DNA of 64,000 nucleotides. It comes from Salegentibacter lacus (lineage in GTDB: Bacteria; Bacteroidota; Bacteroidia; Flavobacteriales; Flavobacteriaceae). The stretch covers positions 62,001-126,000 of the forward strand of contig NZ_JAIQZB010000013.1 of NCBI RefSeq assembly GCF_020164555.1, written 5' to 3'. Shown here piece after piece: positions 43,596 to 51,832 of this stretch; positions within the stretch are counted from its first letter, which is position 1, and the number at the start of each line of letters is the position of its first letter. The notes beneath the pieces were generated by a model that saw only the letters and a list, made by a program, of their open reading frames with translations, ran no database searches and was not told the DNA's origin. Position numbers and translations under genes: made by a program.

Positions 43596-45956
43596 TTCTT
43601 CCATTAAATTTTCATAGGTAATAGATCTATCGGGTTCATTGGTATCTGGCGTATATAAAACGTTTATTCGGATAGCTTTGAGCCCTACTACTCCCTGAAC
43701 ATCCTCAAGTTCCAGCAGCTCCAAATCCTCACCCAAATAATTCTTGGTTTGAAGGTATTTGATGTATCTCAAATATTCCTTTTCATCTCCACGCTGGCTA
43801 TAAACAATTGCGATTTTGCCTTTTTGGGTAATGCGCTCTTCTGTTCCTTTAATAAAAGATTTATCTATTCGTTTTTTAATAATTTCATAGCGTGCATTAT
43901 AGGTGCCATCAACATCAAATTTCTTTTCATCCATCCTGTATCTAATAGACATAGTAGAGTTATAGACCAGGATTAAGGAAGCAGCATCAAGTTTAATTGG
44001 TGTGGTTTGTTGCAACTGGTAAAAACGGTTTTCCATTTCGCACATGGTACTCAATTGCCATAGCCTTAGATTATATAAATACACCTTATTAAAAGGACGG
44101 TCCTTTACCATAGATGGGCCAATATAAATATTGTGGTCTACCCCATCGGTTTTGTAACGTTCAAAATAATGCGGATAAATTTTTTGCGCTGCAATTTGTT
44201 TTCTATCCAAGAAACGGGACATAGTGCGGTTAATTTGCTGCACGGTCTCATCGTATTTTTTACGATGATTGTAGATTATTCCGGTTTCGGGATTAAGTTG
44301 ATTTTTATATTCCTCAACCAACTTTTTTAATTCTGAAGACTGTTTACTTAAATGGCTCATGATAGGATTCACTTCCTTCTGAAGCAAGTTAAACACCTTT
44401 TGCTCACTGGAAGCATTCAGGCTGCTTTCCAGCTCATCAATAAAATCAGAAATTCTAAATTTAACCTGCTCATAAATTGGAAGCTCTTCCAGCTCATAAG
44501 CCTTATCAATAATAGACTGAATTTCCTTTAATTGATTAAGCAAATCTTTTTGAATTGCATCATTTCTAGCATCTGAAGAGGCCACCACATCTATTTGCCC
44601 ATATAATGGATAAATGTCTTTAAAAACAATATCCTTGAACGAAGCCAGACCATCATCATCATAATCTCTTATATACTTCTTGGCTTCTTTTTCAAAAACC
44701 CACAGTACACTTGGGTGTATGGAAGTGCATTCACTCTGGATCACAGCTTTCACCCTATTTTCGAAATCGCTACGATTTCTATCTACCGCAGTGGCGATAT
44801 AAGGCAGGATTTCATCCAATTTAATAGTATTAATACTATTAAGCTGATTCTTTTTCCGGGCCACCAATTCTAAAACTCCTAACAAACGATTGTTCTTTAC
44901 TACCGGCGCCAGAATACAACTTTTAACGTCACCTTCCTTTAATCTTCTCGAAAGGATATTATTTTCAGTTTTTTTGGCGTATTCATCTACGTTGGCAATA
45001 CTAAAAAAACTATGATTTTTAAAAATATTATTAAAACCTTCTTCACAAACTCCCTTTTTACATTCACCTACCAATTCGTCATTCAGAATATAACTACTGG
45101 CTTCTTTATATTCCATTTTTTCGAACATTTCGTCCTGCAGATTATAAATAGTAAAACCTACCCTGAGATCTGGGATTTTGTATATGGATCTAAAAATTTC
45201 CTCTAATTTCTGGAGTTCATCTTTTTCTGAAGATTTTTCGAAAAGTAAAGCTGTTTTTAATTCAGAGATAGCGTCATCCATAGTGACATCGGTAAGGTTT
45301 ACTATAGTAAAACCTTTAAAAACCCAACTATTTGGCGGGAATTTTTCGTGCCACAAATCTATATTCTCTACATTTTGCAGTAGTTCATCTACATCTTCAT
45401 CAGTAATTTTCTTAGCATTTTCCTTAGGATAGATATCAATAAAATCCCCGTTTAAAGCAATTCGATACCGTCTAACTATACCCTGTTTATCGGGTATATC
45501 AAAATATAAAGGCCGGGAATAATCTATATTATAACCGTAATAATCATTTAAAATATTAATGCATTCCTGCACATATACCGTTTTATTATCCAGATTTCTT
45601 ATTTCGAGTTCAAAATCATCAGGAGTAGACTCCATTATTTTTTTTAAACGCTTAGATCTATTAAATAAGAAATTTTGAAATGGTATTGAAGCAGCTTTAA
45701 TTTCGTTATTAGTAAGTACATTAGGAAAAAGATCGTCTAATAAGACCCTTACAGGCTCCTTGTATTTTTTAAGTTCTTTAAAATCTTTAATCCCATCGGT
45801 TAAAGCGGGAAAAGATTCTACGTGTTCAAGAATACTTTGTATATAATTTCGGGAAATTTTATTTTCTTCACACTCTAGCTGTTTTTTATACTGCTCAACA
45901 ACTTTATGAAAACTAATTTGAATCTCAAAAGGTAAATTTTCTTTCTGTTCTTTCAT
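43587..45956 (-). CDS. Large GAF-domain protein of unknown function
   Basis: The 789-residue soluble protein has a GAF-like segment around residues 280-410 (VGFTIYNLQDEMFEK, SCILAPVVKNNRLLGVLELV) flanked by long helical regions with coiled-coil character (about 490-570). It has no kinase, cyclase, HTH or receiver output domain that I can recognise. Proteins of this layout occur in many Flavobacteriaceae. Candidate promoter box TAAATTTG lies at 46000-46007 on its strand. It overlaps the stop of the HD-PycTM gene tail to tail, so convergent transcripts overlap. Confidence 0.65.
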   Translation of the reverse strand: MKEQKENLPFEIQISFHKVVEQYKKQLECEENKISRNYIQSILEHVESFPALTDGIKDFKELKKYKEPVRVLLDDLFPNVLTNNEIKAASIPFQNFLFNRSKRLKKIMESTPDDFELEIRNLDNKTVYVQECINILNDYYGYNIDYSRPLYFDIPDKQGIVRRYRIALNGDFIDIYPKENAKKITDEDVDELLQNVENIDLWHEKFPPNSWVFKGFTIVNLTDVTMDDAISELKTALLFEKSSEKDELQKLEEIFRSIYKIPDLRVGFTIYNLQDEMFEKMEYKEASSYILNDELVGECKKGVCEEGFNNIFKNHSFFSIANVDEYAKKTENNILSRRLKEGDVKSCILAPVVKNNRLLGVLELVARKKNQLNSINTIKLDEILPYIATAVDRNRSDFENRVKAVIQSECTSIHPSVLWVFEKEAKKYIRDYDDDGLASFKDIVFKDIYPLYGQIDVVASSDARNDAIQKDLLNQLKEIQSIIDKAYELEELPIYEQVKFRISDFIDELESSLNASSEQKVFNLLQKEVNPIMSHLSKQSSELKKLVEEYKNQLNPETGIIYNHRKKYDETVQQINRTMSRFLDRKQIAAQKIYPHYFERYKTDGVDHNIYIGPSMVKDRPFNKVYLYNLRLWQLSTMCEMENRFYQLQQTTPIKLDAASLILVYNSTMSIRYRMDEKKFDVDGTYNARYEIIKKRIDKSFIKGTEERITQKGKIAIVYSQRGDEKEYLRYIKYLQTKNYLGEDLELLELEDVQGVVGLKAIRINVLYTPDTNEPDRSITYENLMEELH

Positions 45957-46065
45957 AAATAGGTAATATCTGTTAAAATTACATATTCCGCAAGGCTTAC
46001 AAATTTACACAGTTTAAATTAACAATTTTTTATAAAATTAGGAAGGTATTGCCACGCCAGATGCT

Positions 46066-46073
46066 TATTTTTG
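46066..46073 (+). promoter_or_regulatory. -7 box (TATTTTTG) for thioredoxin-like lipoprotein
   Basis: TATTTTTG fits TAnnTTTG and lies 22 bp before ATG 46095. A TTG at 46049 is at a short spacing of 14 bp. The box argues against the longer TTG start at 46071, which would place the promoter inside the gene. Confidence 0.45.
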
Positions 46074-46094
46074 TCTCAAATAAAACAATTTTTT

Positions 46095-47216
46095 ATGCGT
46101 AAAATAATAGTAATGCTGGCTGTTACCGCCGTATTTGCTTCCTGCCAGGAAGATAAAGGATATTTCATCTCTGGAAATGCTCCCGAAATGGAAAATGGAA
46201 AGATGGTTTATGTTTCTGAAATTGACGAAAACACCAATAGACCAAAAAGAATAGATTCTACCACACTTGAAGACGGAAAATTTGAATTGAACCTGGAAGA
46301 TCCAGAATCTCCAAATTTAAGTTTTCTTGAATTTGAAGGACTTCAGGGCAATGTGATTTTTATTGCTGAAAATGAAGAAATAAATTTCAAAGTTTATAAA
46401 GATAGTTTAAGAGCTTCTGAAGTAAGTGGAGGAAAGGAGAATCGTTTATTATCTGAATATTTAGGTCACCTAAAAAACGTAAATGAACAGGTAACAAAAG
46501 GTCGTACCGAAATGCGCTCTGCGTTCCAGAAAAAAGACAGCACTAAACTTCTTACCCTTCAGGAAACTGAAAAAGAAATTATAGACAACGATAAAGTCTT
46601 TAAGAAAAAGATCGTTAAAGAGAACCCGGATTCTTTTGTTTCTGTAATGGTGATTAGCGATATGCTTAGAATGAAATCGTATCCCGTAAACGAAATTAAA
46701 GAAATGTTTGACGGACTTTCAGAGGAAGTAAGAAATACCGCTATTGGAAAGCAAATTGCTCAACAACTTGAAAAAGATAATAAAGTAGCAGTTGGGAGTA
46801 AAGCACCTAACTTTACTGCGCCTACTCCAGATGGTGACGAACTTTCTTTAAAGGACGCAATGGGAAAAGTAACGGTAATCGATTTTTGGGCGGCCTGGTG
46901 TAAACCTTGTCGTGTAGAAAATCCTAATTTGGTTAAAACTTATAATAAGTACAAAGACGATGGACTAAGTATTATTGGAGTTTCTTTAGACCGTCCAGGC
47001 CAAAAGGATCGTTGGATAAAGGCCATTGAAGAAGATGGTTTGCCATGGCACCAGGTTTCTCACCTTGAGTTCTGGCAAGATCCCGTTGCTCAACTCTACG
47101 GAATTAGAGCTATCCCTGCCGCTTTTGTTTTAGATGAAGAAGGAACTATTGTAGCCCGTAATCTTAGAGGCGACGATTTAGATAACAAAATTGGAGAACT
47201 ACTTAATAAGGGTTAG
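46095..47216 (+). CDS. TlpA/ResA-like thiol-disulfide lipoprotein
   Basis: From ATG 46095 the product is 373 residues: lipoprotein signal with VFASC, then an N-terminal beta-rich DUF4369-type domain (about 25-230), then a thioredoxin fold with the redox pair in FWAAWCKPCRVENPNL and cis-Pro in GIRAIPAAFVLD. It is anchored in the periplasm and probably reduces disulfides in envelope or cytochrome proteins. The gene is followed by a strong bidirectional terminator. Confidence 0.88.
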   Translation: MRKIIVMLAVTAVFASCQEDKGYFISGNAPEMENGKMVYVSEIDENTNRPKRIDSTTLEDGKFELNLEDPESPNLSFLEFEGLQGNVIFIAENEEINFKVYKDSLRASEVSGGKENRLLSEYLGHLKNVNEQVTKGRTEMRSAFQKKDSTKLLTLQETEKEIIDNDKVFKKKIVKENPDSFVSVMVISDMLRMKSYPVNEIKEMFDGLSEEVRNTAIGKQIAQQLEKDNKVAVGSKAPNFTAPTPDGDELSLKDAMGKVTVIDFWAAWCKPCRVENPNLVKTYNKYKDDGLSIIGVSLDRPGQKDRWIKAIEEDGLPWHQVSHLEFWQDPVAQLYGIRAIPAAFVLDEEGTIVARNLRGDDLDNKIGELLNKG

Positions 47217-47240
47217 ATATTCTCATTTTTCCATAAAATA

Positions 47241-47265
47241 AAAAAGCGCCTTCCTGGCGCTTTTT
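47241..47265. terminator. Bidirectional terminator
   Basis: A perfect 10-bp stem AAAAAGCGCC / GGCGCTTTTT with loop TTCCT serves both the TlpA-like gene (plus) and the SIMPL gene (minus). Confidence 0.85.
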
Positions 47266-47289
47266 CTATGAATAAATTTCTCGATTTCC

Positions 47290-47982
47290 TTATTCCATAA
47301 GTAGCTGAAAAGCTACATTTACACTTATACTCACTTCCATTTCCCCGGGAGCAATAGTTTCCTGGTTTGAAGCCTGGTCTGAAGAAGCTTTCATTTCCAT
47401 AGCGCGGTATACGGGTTGATTATTATTACTACTTCCTTCACTAATCATAAAAGCGTTTCCCACTTTTTGCCCTAAAGGTTCAGCTAATGCTTCAGCTTTT
47501 TCTTTTGCATTTAATACGGCTTTTCTTCTGGCTTCAGCCTTATGCTTTTCAATATCTGAAGATTCGAATTCAATTCCGTTTATTCCGTTGAGGCCATTTT
47601 CCAGCAAACCTTTCATAATAGATTCATATTTACTGATATCTTCCAAGGTAATTGAAATTGCCTGATTAGCTACATAAGTGTATGTTTTATCATTATAATT
47701 ATATCGTTTGTTCAAATTGATATAATTAGTATTGATGTTTTTTTCAGCTATTCCTTCAGATTTTAAATATTTAATCACTTTATCTACCACTTCATCGTTT
47801 TGAGATTTAACAGAGGTAGCGCTTTGGCCTTCGTGTTCAATTTGAGAATTTATAGTAACCTTATCTGGGGATACTTTTACAATTCCCTCACCGGTAACAT
47901 AGATTCCCGGATTATTGTTTTCATTTTGAGCCTGCATTCCCAGCCCGGTAATTACAGCAAAAAGTAAGATTATTTTTTTCAT
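47290..47982 (-). CDS. SIMPL (DUF541) periplasmic protein
   Basis: The 230-residue protein has a Sec signal peptide ending MQAQ and the SIMPL fold: ITVTGEG-like YVTGEGIVKVSPDKV at the N-terminus, KYLKSEGIAEKNINT and ARRKAVLNAKEKAEALAEPL in the conserved helix. Family members such as YggE are periplasmic, form rings and are linked to oxidative stress. Function here is not defined. Confidence 0.87.
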   Translation of the reverse strand: MKKIILLFAVITGLGMQAQNENNNPGIYVTGEGIVKVSPDKVTINSQIEHEGQSATSVKSQNDEVVDKVIKYLKSEGIAEKNINTNYINLNKRYNYNDKTYTYVANQAISITLEDISKYESIMKGLLENGLNGINGIEFESSDIEKHKAEARRKAVLNAKEKAEALAEPLGQKVGNAFMISEGSSNNNQPVYRAMEMKASSDQASNQETIAPGEMEVSISVNVAFQLLME

Positions 47983-48029
47983 AGGTGATTTATATTTGTT
48001 GAAATCTCTTATACAAGAAGAATACCAAA

Positions 48030-48677
48030 TTAGATTTTTCCCATTTTTTGCAGAATAAATAAGAAAACAATGGGAAGTGCCAGTAGTATTACCATTAGCA
48101 AATGCTCTTCAAAAACCCAGCTGGCAAGTAACAAGGTTAACAAGTAGCCGCCTACCGCACCACCAAAATGTGCATCATGACCAATATTTCCTAACTGGCG
48201 CTTCATTCCGTAAATAGTGTAAAACAAGTAACCTATTCCAAAAATATAAGCCGGCACCGGAATAATAAAAAATAATCCCAGCATCATATCTGGCCTTAAT
48301 AAAATTGCAGAATACAGTACGCCCATTACCGCACCACTTGCTCCCACAGCCGTATAATGCATATCTTTTTTATGAAAATAATATGATAGCAGATTTCCTA
48401 AAACCAAACTGGCGAGGTAAACTAAAATAAACCCTACGGTTCCAAGAAAAAAGATCACCGAATTGGCAAAAAAATAAAGCGTTAGCATATTTACCAAAAG
48501 GTGGGTAGTATTTACATGCAAAAATCCCGAAGTTAGGATTTGAAATTTAGCACCGCGGTTTATATCGGCGATATTAAATTTATATTTCTGAAAAAAAGAG
48601 TCGTCTTTAAATCCTTTGAATGAAACCAATACATTTACACCAATTATTATAAGGGTAACCAGGTTTAATTCTCCCAT
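48030..48677 (-). CDS. Rhomboid family intramembrane serine protease
   Basis: The 215-residue protein has six hydrophobic segments, HVNTTHLLVNMLTLYFF (with the HxxxN oxyanion region), the catalytic Ser in VGASGAVMGVLYS and catalytic His in DAHFGGAVGGYLL. It cleaves transmembrane segments of unknown substrates in the inner membrane. It is divergent from the acyltransferase gene 52 bp away, sharing a compact palindromic promoter region. Confidence 0.92.
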   Translation of the reverse strand: MGELNLVTLIIIGVNVLVSFKGFKDDSFFQKYKFNIADINRGAKFQILTSGFLHVNTTHLLVNMLTLYFFANSVIFFLGTVGFILVYLASLVLGNLLSYYFHKKDMHYTAVGASGAVMGVLYSAILLRPDMMLGLFFIIPVPAYIFGIGYLFYTIYGMKRQLGNIGHDAHFGGAVGGYLLTLLLASWVFEEHLLMVILLALPIVFLFILQKMGKI

Positions 48678-48696
48678 AGTAGCTTTAATTTAGTGC

Positions 48697-48715
48697 CAAA
48701 TATACCATATATTTG
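48697..48715. promoter_or_regulatory. Back-to-back divergent -7 boxes forming a palindrome
   Basis: CAAATATA-CCA-TATATTTG: the left arm read on the minus strand is a -7 box for the rhomboid gene (20 bp before its ATG). The right arm on the plus strand is a -7 box for the acyltransferase (15 bp before its ATG). The boxes are 3 bp apart, so RNA polymerase could hardly occupy both at once. No -33 TTG was found on either side. Confidence 0.45.
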
Positions 48716-48729
48716 CTGAAAATTATTTT

Positions 48730-49632
48730 ATGCAGGCTGTAGTTTTTTGGTTGATTTATCCGTTGCTTTGGCTTATTTCCGTACTTCCATTTCCTCTTTT
48801 TTACCGTGTTTCAGACGTGGTTTATTTTCTAGTTTATCACCTTATAGGTTATAGAAAGAAAACCGTAACAAATAATCTAAAACTTGTTTTTCCTGAAAAA
48901 TCGTCGGAAGAAATTATTAAGATTAGAAAGAAATTCTATTCACATATGTGTGATATGTTTCTAGAAATGATAAAAAGTATTTCTATTTCTGAAGCAGAAC
49001 TTAAAAAACGCTTTGTTTATACAAATATTGAAGAAATAAGACGAATAGAAAAACTCGACAAAAGTATTATGCTCATGTGTGGGCATTATGCCAGTTTTGA
49101 ATGGCTTTTTGCTTTACAACTCCACGAACTTAAACACAGCGCTTTTGGGATTTACAAAAAAATTAGAAATCCCGGTTTTGATAAACTTATTAATGATATA
49201 AGACGACGATTTGGCGCCGAACTTATCCAAAACTCTAAAGCCAATATGCGCATTAGCCGAAATGAAAATGCCGGCCTGCGTGGAGCTTATGCCATGATAG
49301 CCGACCAATCTCCTAAAACAGCCAGTTATAAATTCTGGACAGATTTTATGGGAAAAAAAGTTCCTTTTTATACAGGATCTGAAAGGATAGCTAAAGAATT
49401 TGATATGGTAGTACTCTACCTGCACGTAGAAAAAGTAAAAAGAGGCCATTATAAAGCCTCTTTAATTAATATTTCTGATAATCCTGCTGAAACTGAAAAC
49501 AATCAAATTACCTTAGATTATATTCAGCATTTAGAAAAACAGATTCGCGAAAAACCAGAACTTTATCTCTGGACGCACAAGCGTTGGAAACATCTTGGAA
49601 AAGAAATTCCCAAAAATGCTGTGGTACGTTAG
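48730..49632 (+). CDS. LpxL-type lipid A / lysophospholipid acyltransferase
   Basis: The 300-residue protein has an N-terminal membrane anchor (about 5-40), the HX4(D/E) motif in MCGHYASFEWLF near residue 119, GAYAMIADQSPK and LWTHKRWK near the end. These match lauroyl/myristoyl acyltransferases of lipid A synthesis. It acts at the inner membrane face. Its stop overlaps the stop of convergent glmM by 4 bp. Confidence 0.9.
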   Translation: MQAVVFWLIYPLLWLISVLPFPLFYRVSDVVYFLVYHLIGYRKKTVTNNLKLVFPEKSSEEIIKIRKKFYSHMCDMFLEMIKSISISEAELKKRFVYTNIEEIRRIEKLDKSIMLMCGHYASFEWLFALQLHELKHSAFGIYKKIRNPGFDKLINDIRRRFGAELIQNSKANMRISRNENAGLRGAYAMIADQSPKTASYKFWTDFMGKKVPFYTGSERIAKEFDMVVLYLHVEKVKRGHYKASLINISDNPAETENNQITLDYIQHLEKQIREKPELYLWTHKRWKHLGKEIPKNAVVR

Positions 49633-51014
49633 GCTATAATTTTCTTAATTTCCTTAATCATATTTTCAGCCAGCTCATCTGCCTTTTCCTGACTTTTTGC
49701 TTCGGTATAAATTCTAATAATCGGTTCGGTATTCGATTTTCTCAAATGCACCCAGTTTTCAGGGAAATCTATTTTCACCCCGTCTACTGTAGAGATTTGT
49801 TCATCTTTATATTTCTCCTCCATAGCTTTTAAAATTCCGTCCACATCAATTTCAGGAGTCAACTGAATTTTATTTTTGCTCATATAATAAGCTGTATATT
49901 TTTTTCTTAATTCAGAAACGCTAATGTTTTTTTCGGCTAAATAGGTTAAAAACAATCCAACTCCCACCAGACTATCACGTCCGTAATGAGATTCGGGATA
50001 AATAATTCCGCCATTGCCCTCTCCACCAATAACCGCATTAGAATCTTTCATTAGCTGTACGACATTAACTTCACCTACCGCACTGGCATTGTATTCCCCG
50101 CCGTGCTTTTTAGTGACATCACTAAGCGCTCTTGAAGATGATAAATTACTTACAGTATTTCCCGGAGTTTTAGATAGCACATAATCGGCACATGCAACAA
50201 GGGTATATTCTTCTCCAAACATTTCTCCGTGTTCATCAATAAAAGCAAGCCTATCTACATCTGGATCTACTACGATCCCAAAATCGGCTTTTTCCTTTTT
50301 TACTAATTCACAAATATCGGTAAGGTGTTCTTTTAAAGGTTCCGGATTATGCGGAAAATGCCCGTTTGGCTCGCAATAAAGTTCTACTACCTCAACGCCC
50401 ATTTTCTTCAAAAGATCAGGAATTACAATTCCGCCGCTAGAATTCACTCCATCTACCACAACTTTAAAACCGGCCTTTCTTATCTTTTCAGCATCCACAA
50501 GTTTAAGTTTCAAAACCTCTTCTATGTGAATATCCATATAATTATCTATCCTGGTAATCATACCGAGGTCATCAACTTCCGAAAAATCAAAATTATCCTG
50601 CTCTGCATATTCCAGAATTTTTGCCCCTTCTGCCCCATCCAAAAATTCACCTTTACTATTTAATAATTTGAGGGCATTCCATTGCTTTGGGTTATGGCTG
50701 GCGGTTAAGATAATTCCACCATCCGCATTTTCTAAAGGCACGGCAATTTCTACCGTCGGTGTGGTTGATAGGTCTATATCTATCACATCTATCCCTAAAC
50801 CGGTTAAGGTATTCATTGTTAAATCCTGTACCATTTTTCCAGAAATCCTGGCGTCGCGACCTACAACTACCTTTAATTTTTCATTTTCTGAATTATTTTT
50901 TAACCAGGTTCCGTAGGCAGCGGCAAATTTTACTGTATCTATTGGCGTAAGATTATCACCTGTTTTACCTCCAATAGTACCGCGTATACCTGAAATAGAT
51001 TTAATTAAACTCAT
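49629..51014 (-). CDS. glmM: Phosphoglucosamine mutase-type phosphohexomutase
   Basis: The 461-residue enzyme has the phosphoserine loop LTASHNPKQWNALKL, the metal loop DPDVDRLAFID, GGEGNGGIIYPE for sugar binding and KSNTEPIIRIYTEA for phosphate binding, in the normal four-domain order. It supplies glucosamine-1-phosphate for UDP-GlcNAc, the starting material of several sugars made by the polysaccharide locus. A clear promoter lies 104 bp upstream. Confidence 0.9.
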   Translation of the reverse strand: MSLIKSISGIRGTIGGKTGDNLTPIDTVKFAAAYGTWLKNNSENEKLKVVVGRDARISGKMVQDLTMNTLTGLGIDVIDIDLSTTPTVEIAVPLENADGGIILTASHNPKQWNALKLLNSKGEFLDGAEGAKILEYAEQDNFDFSEVDDLGMITRIDNYMDIHIEEVLKLKLVDAEKIRKAGFKVVVDGVNSSGGIVIPDLLKKMGVEVVELYCEPNGHFPHNPEPLKEHLTDICELVKKEKADFGIVVDPDVDRLAFIDEHGEMFGEEYTLVACADYVLSKTPGNTVSNLSSSRALSDVTKKHGGEYNASAVGEVNVVQLMKDSNAVIGGEGNGGIIYPESHYGRDSLVGVGLFLTYLAEKNISVSELRKKYTAYYMSKNKIQLTPEIDVDGILKAMEEKYKDEQISTVDGVKIDFPENWVHLRKSNTEPIIRIYTEAKSQEKADELAENMIKEIKKIIA

Positions 51015-51117
51015 AGTTTATTTTAGATTAAATATTCTTTAATAGTAAGCCAGCTAAGAGCTAGCTCCGTATTTTATTTATAGATATATAAACCTCGATT
51101 ATCGAGTAAAATTTTAA

Positions 51118-51149
51118 CAAATATACAAGGAGCAGTCAGGTAGCGCCAA
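51118..51149 (-). promoter_or_regulatory. Promoter of glmM
   Basis: On the minus strand TTG (51149-51147), a 21-bp spacer and TATATTTG (51125-51118) match the Bacteroidota consensus. The box is 104 bp before ATG 51014, implying an untranslated leader of roughly 95 bases. Confidence 0.6.
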
Positions 51150-51200
51150 AACTTAACAAAAATTAAACAGGAAACTACCGGATTTATGTAACTTTCAAAG

Positions 51201-51782
51201 ATGAATTTCTTAGCACACATATACCTTTCGGGCGATAATGACGAATTAAAAATCGGGAATTTTATCGCAGATTCGATTAAAGGAAAACAGTATTTAGAAT
51301 ATCCACCGGAAATTCAAAAGGGAATTGTACTGCATCGTGCTATTGATACTTTTACTGATACTCATCCTATTGTAAGCAAAAGTGTAGCACGTTTATTTGA
51401 CAGGTATGGACATTATAGCCGCGTTATCGTAGACATTTTATATGATCATTTTCTAGCAGCAAACTGGAAAGATTACAGTGATATTCCTTTAAAGATTTAT
51501 ACTGAAGATTTTTATAAACTTCTTCAAGATAATTTTGAAGTTTTACCAAAACCAGTTCAAAATTTTCTTCCATATATGATTGCTGATAACTGGCTTTTTA
51601 ATTATCGAAAAATAGATGGCATTGAGAAAATTCTTTTTCAAATGAACCGAAGAATTAAATACCGTGCTAAAATGTATTTAGCCGTTGAAGAATTACGTGA
51701 GTTTTATGACGAATTTGAGAATGAATTTAGGATGTTTTTTGAGGAGTTAAGAGCTTTTGTAAAAGTTGAAATGAGCAATTAA
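51201..51782 (+). CDS. acpH: Acyl carrier protein phosphodiesterase AcpH
   Basis: The 193-residue HD-like protein starts MNFLAHIYLSGDNDELKIGN and carries VLHRAIDTFTDTHP and DILYDHFLAANW, the conserved His/Asp metal residues of AcpH. It removes the 4'-phosphopantetheine arm from holo-ACP. It stands alone with a bidirectional terminator directly after it. Confidence 0.9.
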   Translation: MNFLAHIYLSGDNDELKIGNFIADSIKGKQYLEYPPEIQKGIVLHRAIDTFTDTHPIVSKSVARLFDRYGHYSRVIVDILYDHFLAANWKDYSDIPLKIYTEDFYKLLQDNFEVLPKPVQNFLPYMIADNWLFNYRKIDGIEKILFQMNRRIKYRAKMYLAVEELREFYDEFENEFRMFFEELRAFVKVEMSN

Positions 51783-51784
51783 AA

Positions 51785-51807
51785 AAAGAGCCCGATTTGG
51801 GCTCTTT
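51785..51807. terminator. Bidirectional terminator
   Basis: AAAGAGCCC / GGGCTCTTT with loop GATTT, flanked by A and T runs. It lies between acpH (plus) and the first array lipoprotein (minus). Confidence 0.85.
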
Positions 51808-51832
51808 AGTTTTATAGGTTAAAGTTAAAAAA

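Noticed and set aside
42411-45956. Complete Pycsar-type anti-phage operon
   Set aside because: The PycTM domain is fused to HD, no pyrimidine cyclase is present, and the GAF gene is convergent rather than in an operon.
46071-46094. Longer TTG-started version of the thioredoxin-like lipoprotein
   Set aside because: The extension overlaps the predicted -7 box and would hide the lipoprotein signal peptide; ATG 46095 is preferred.
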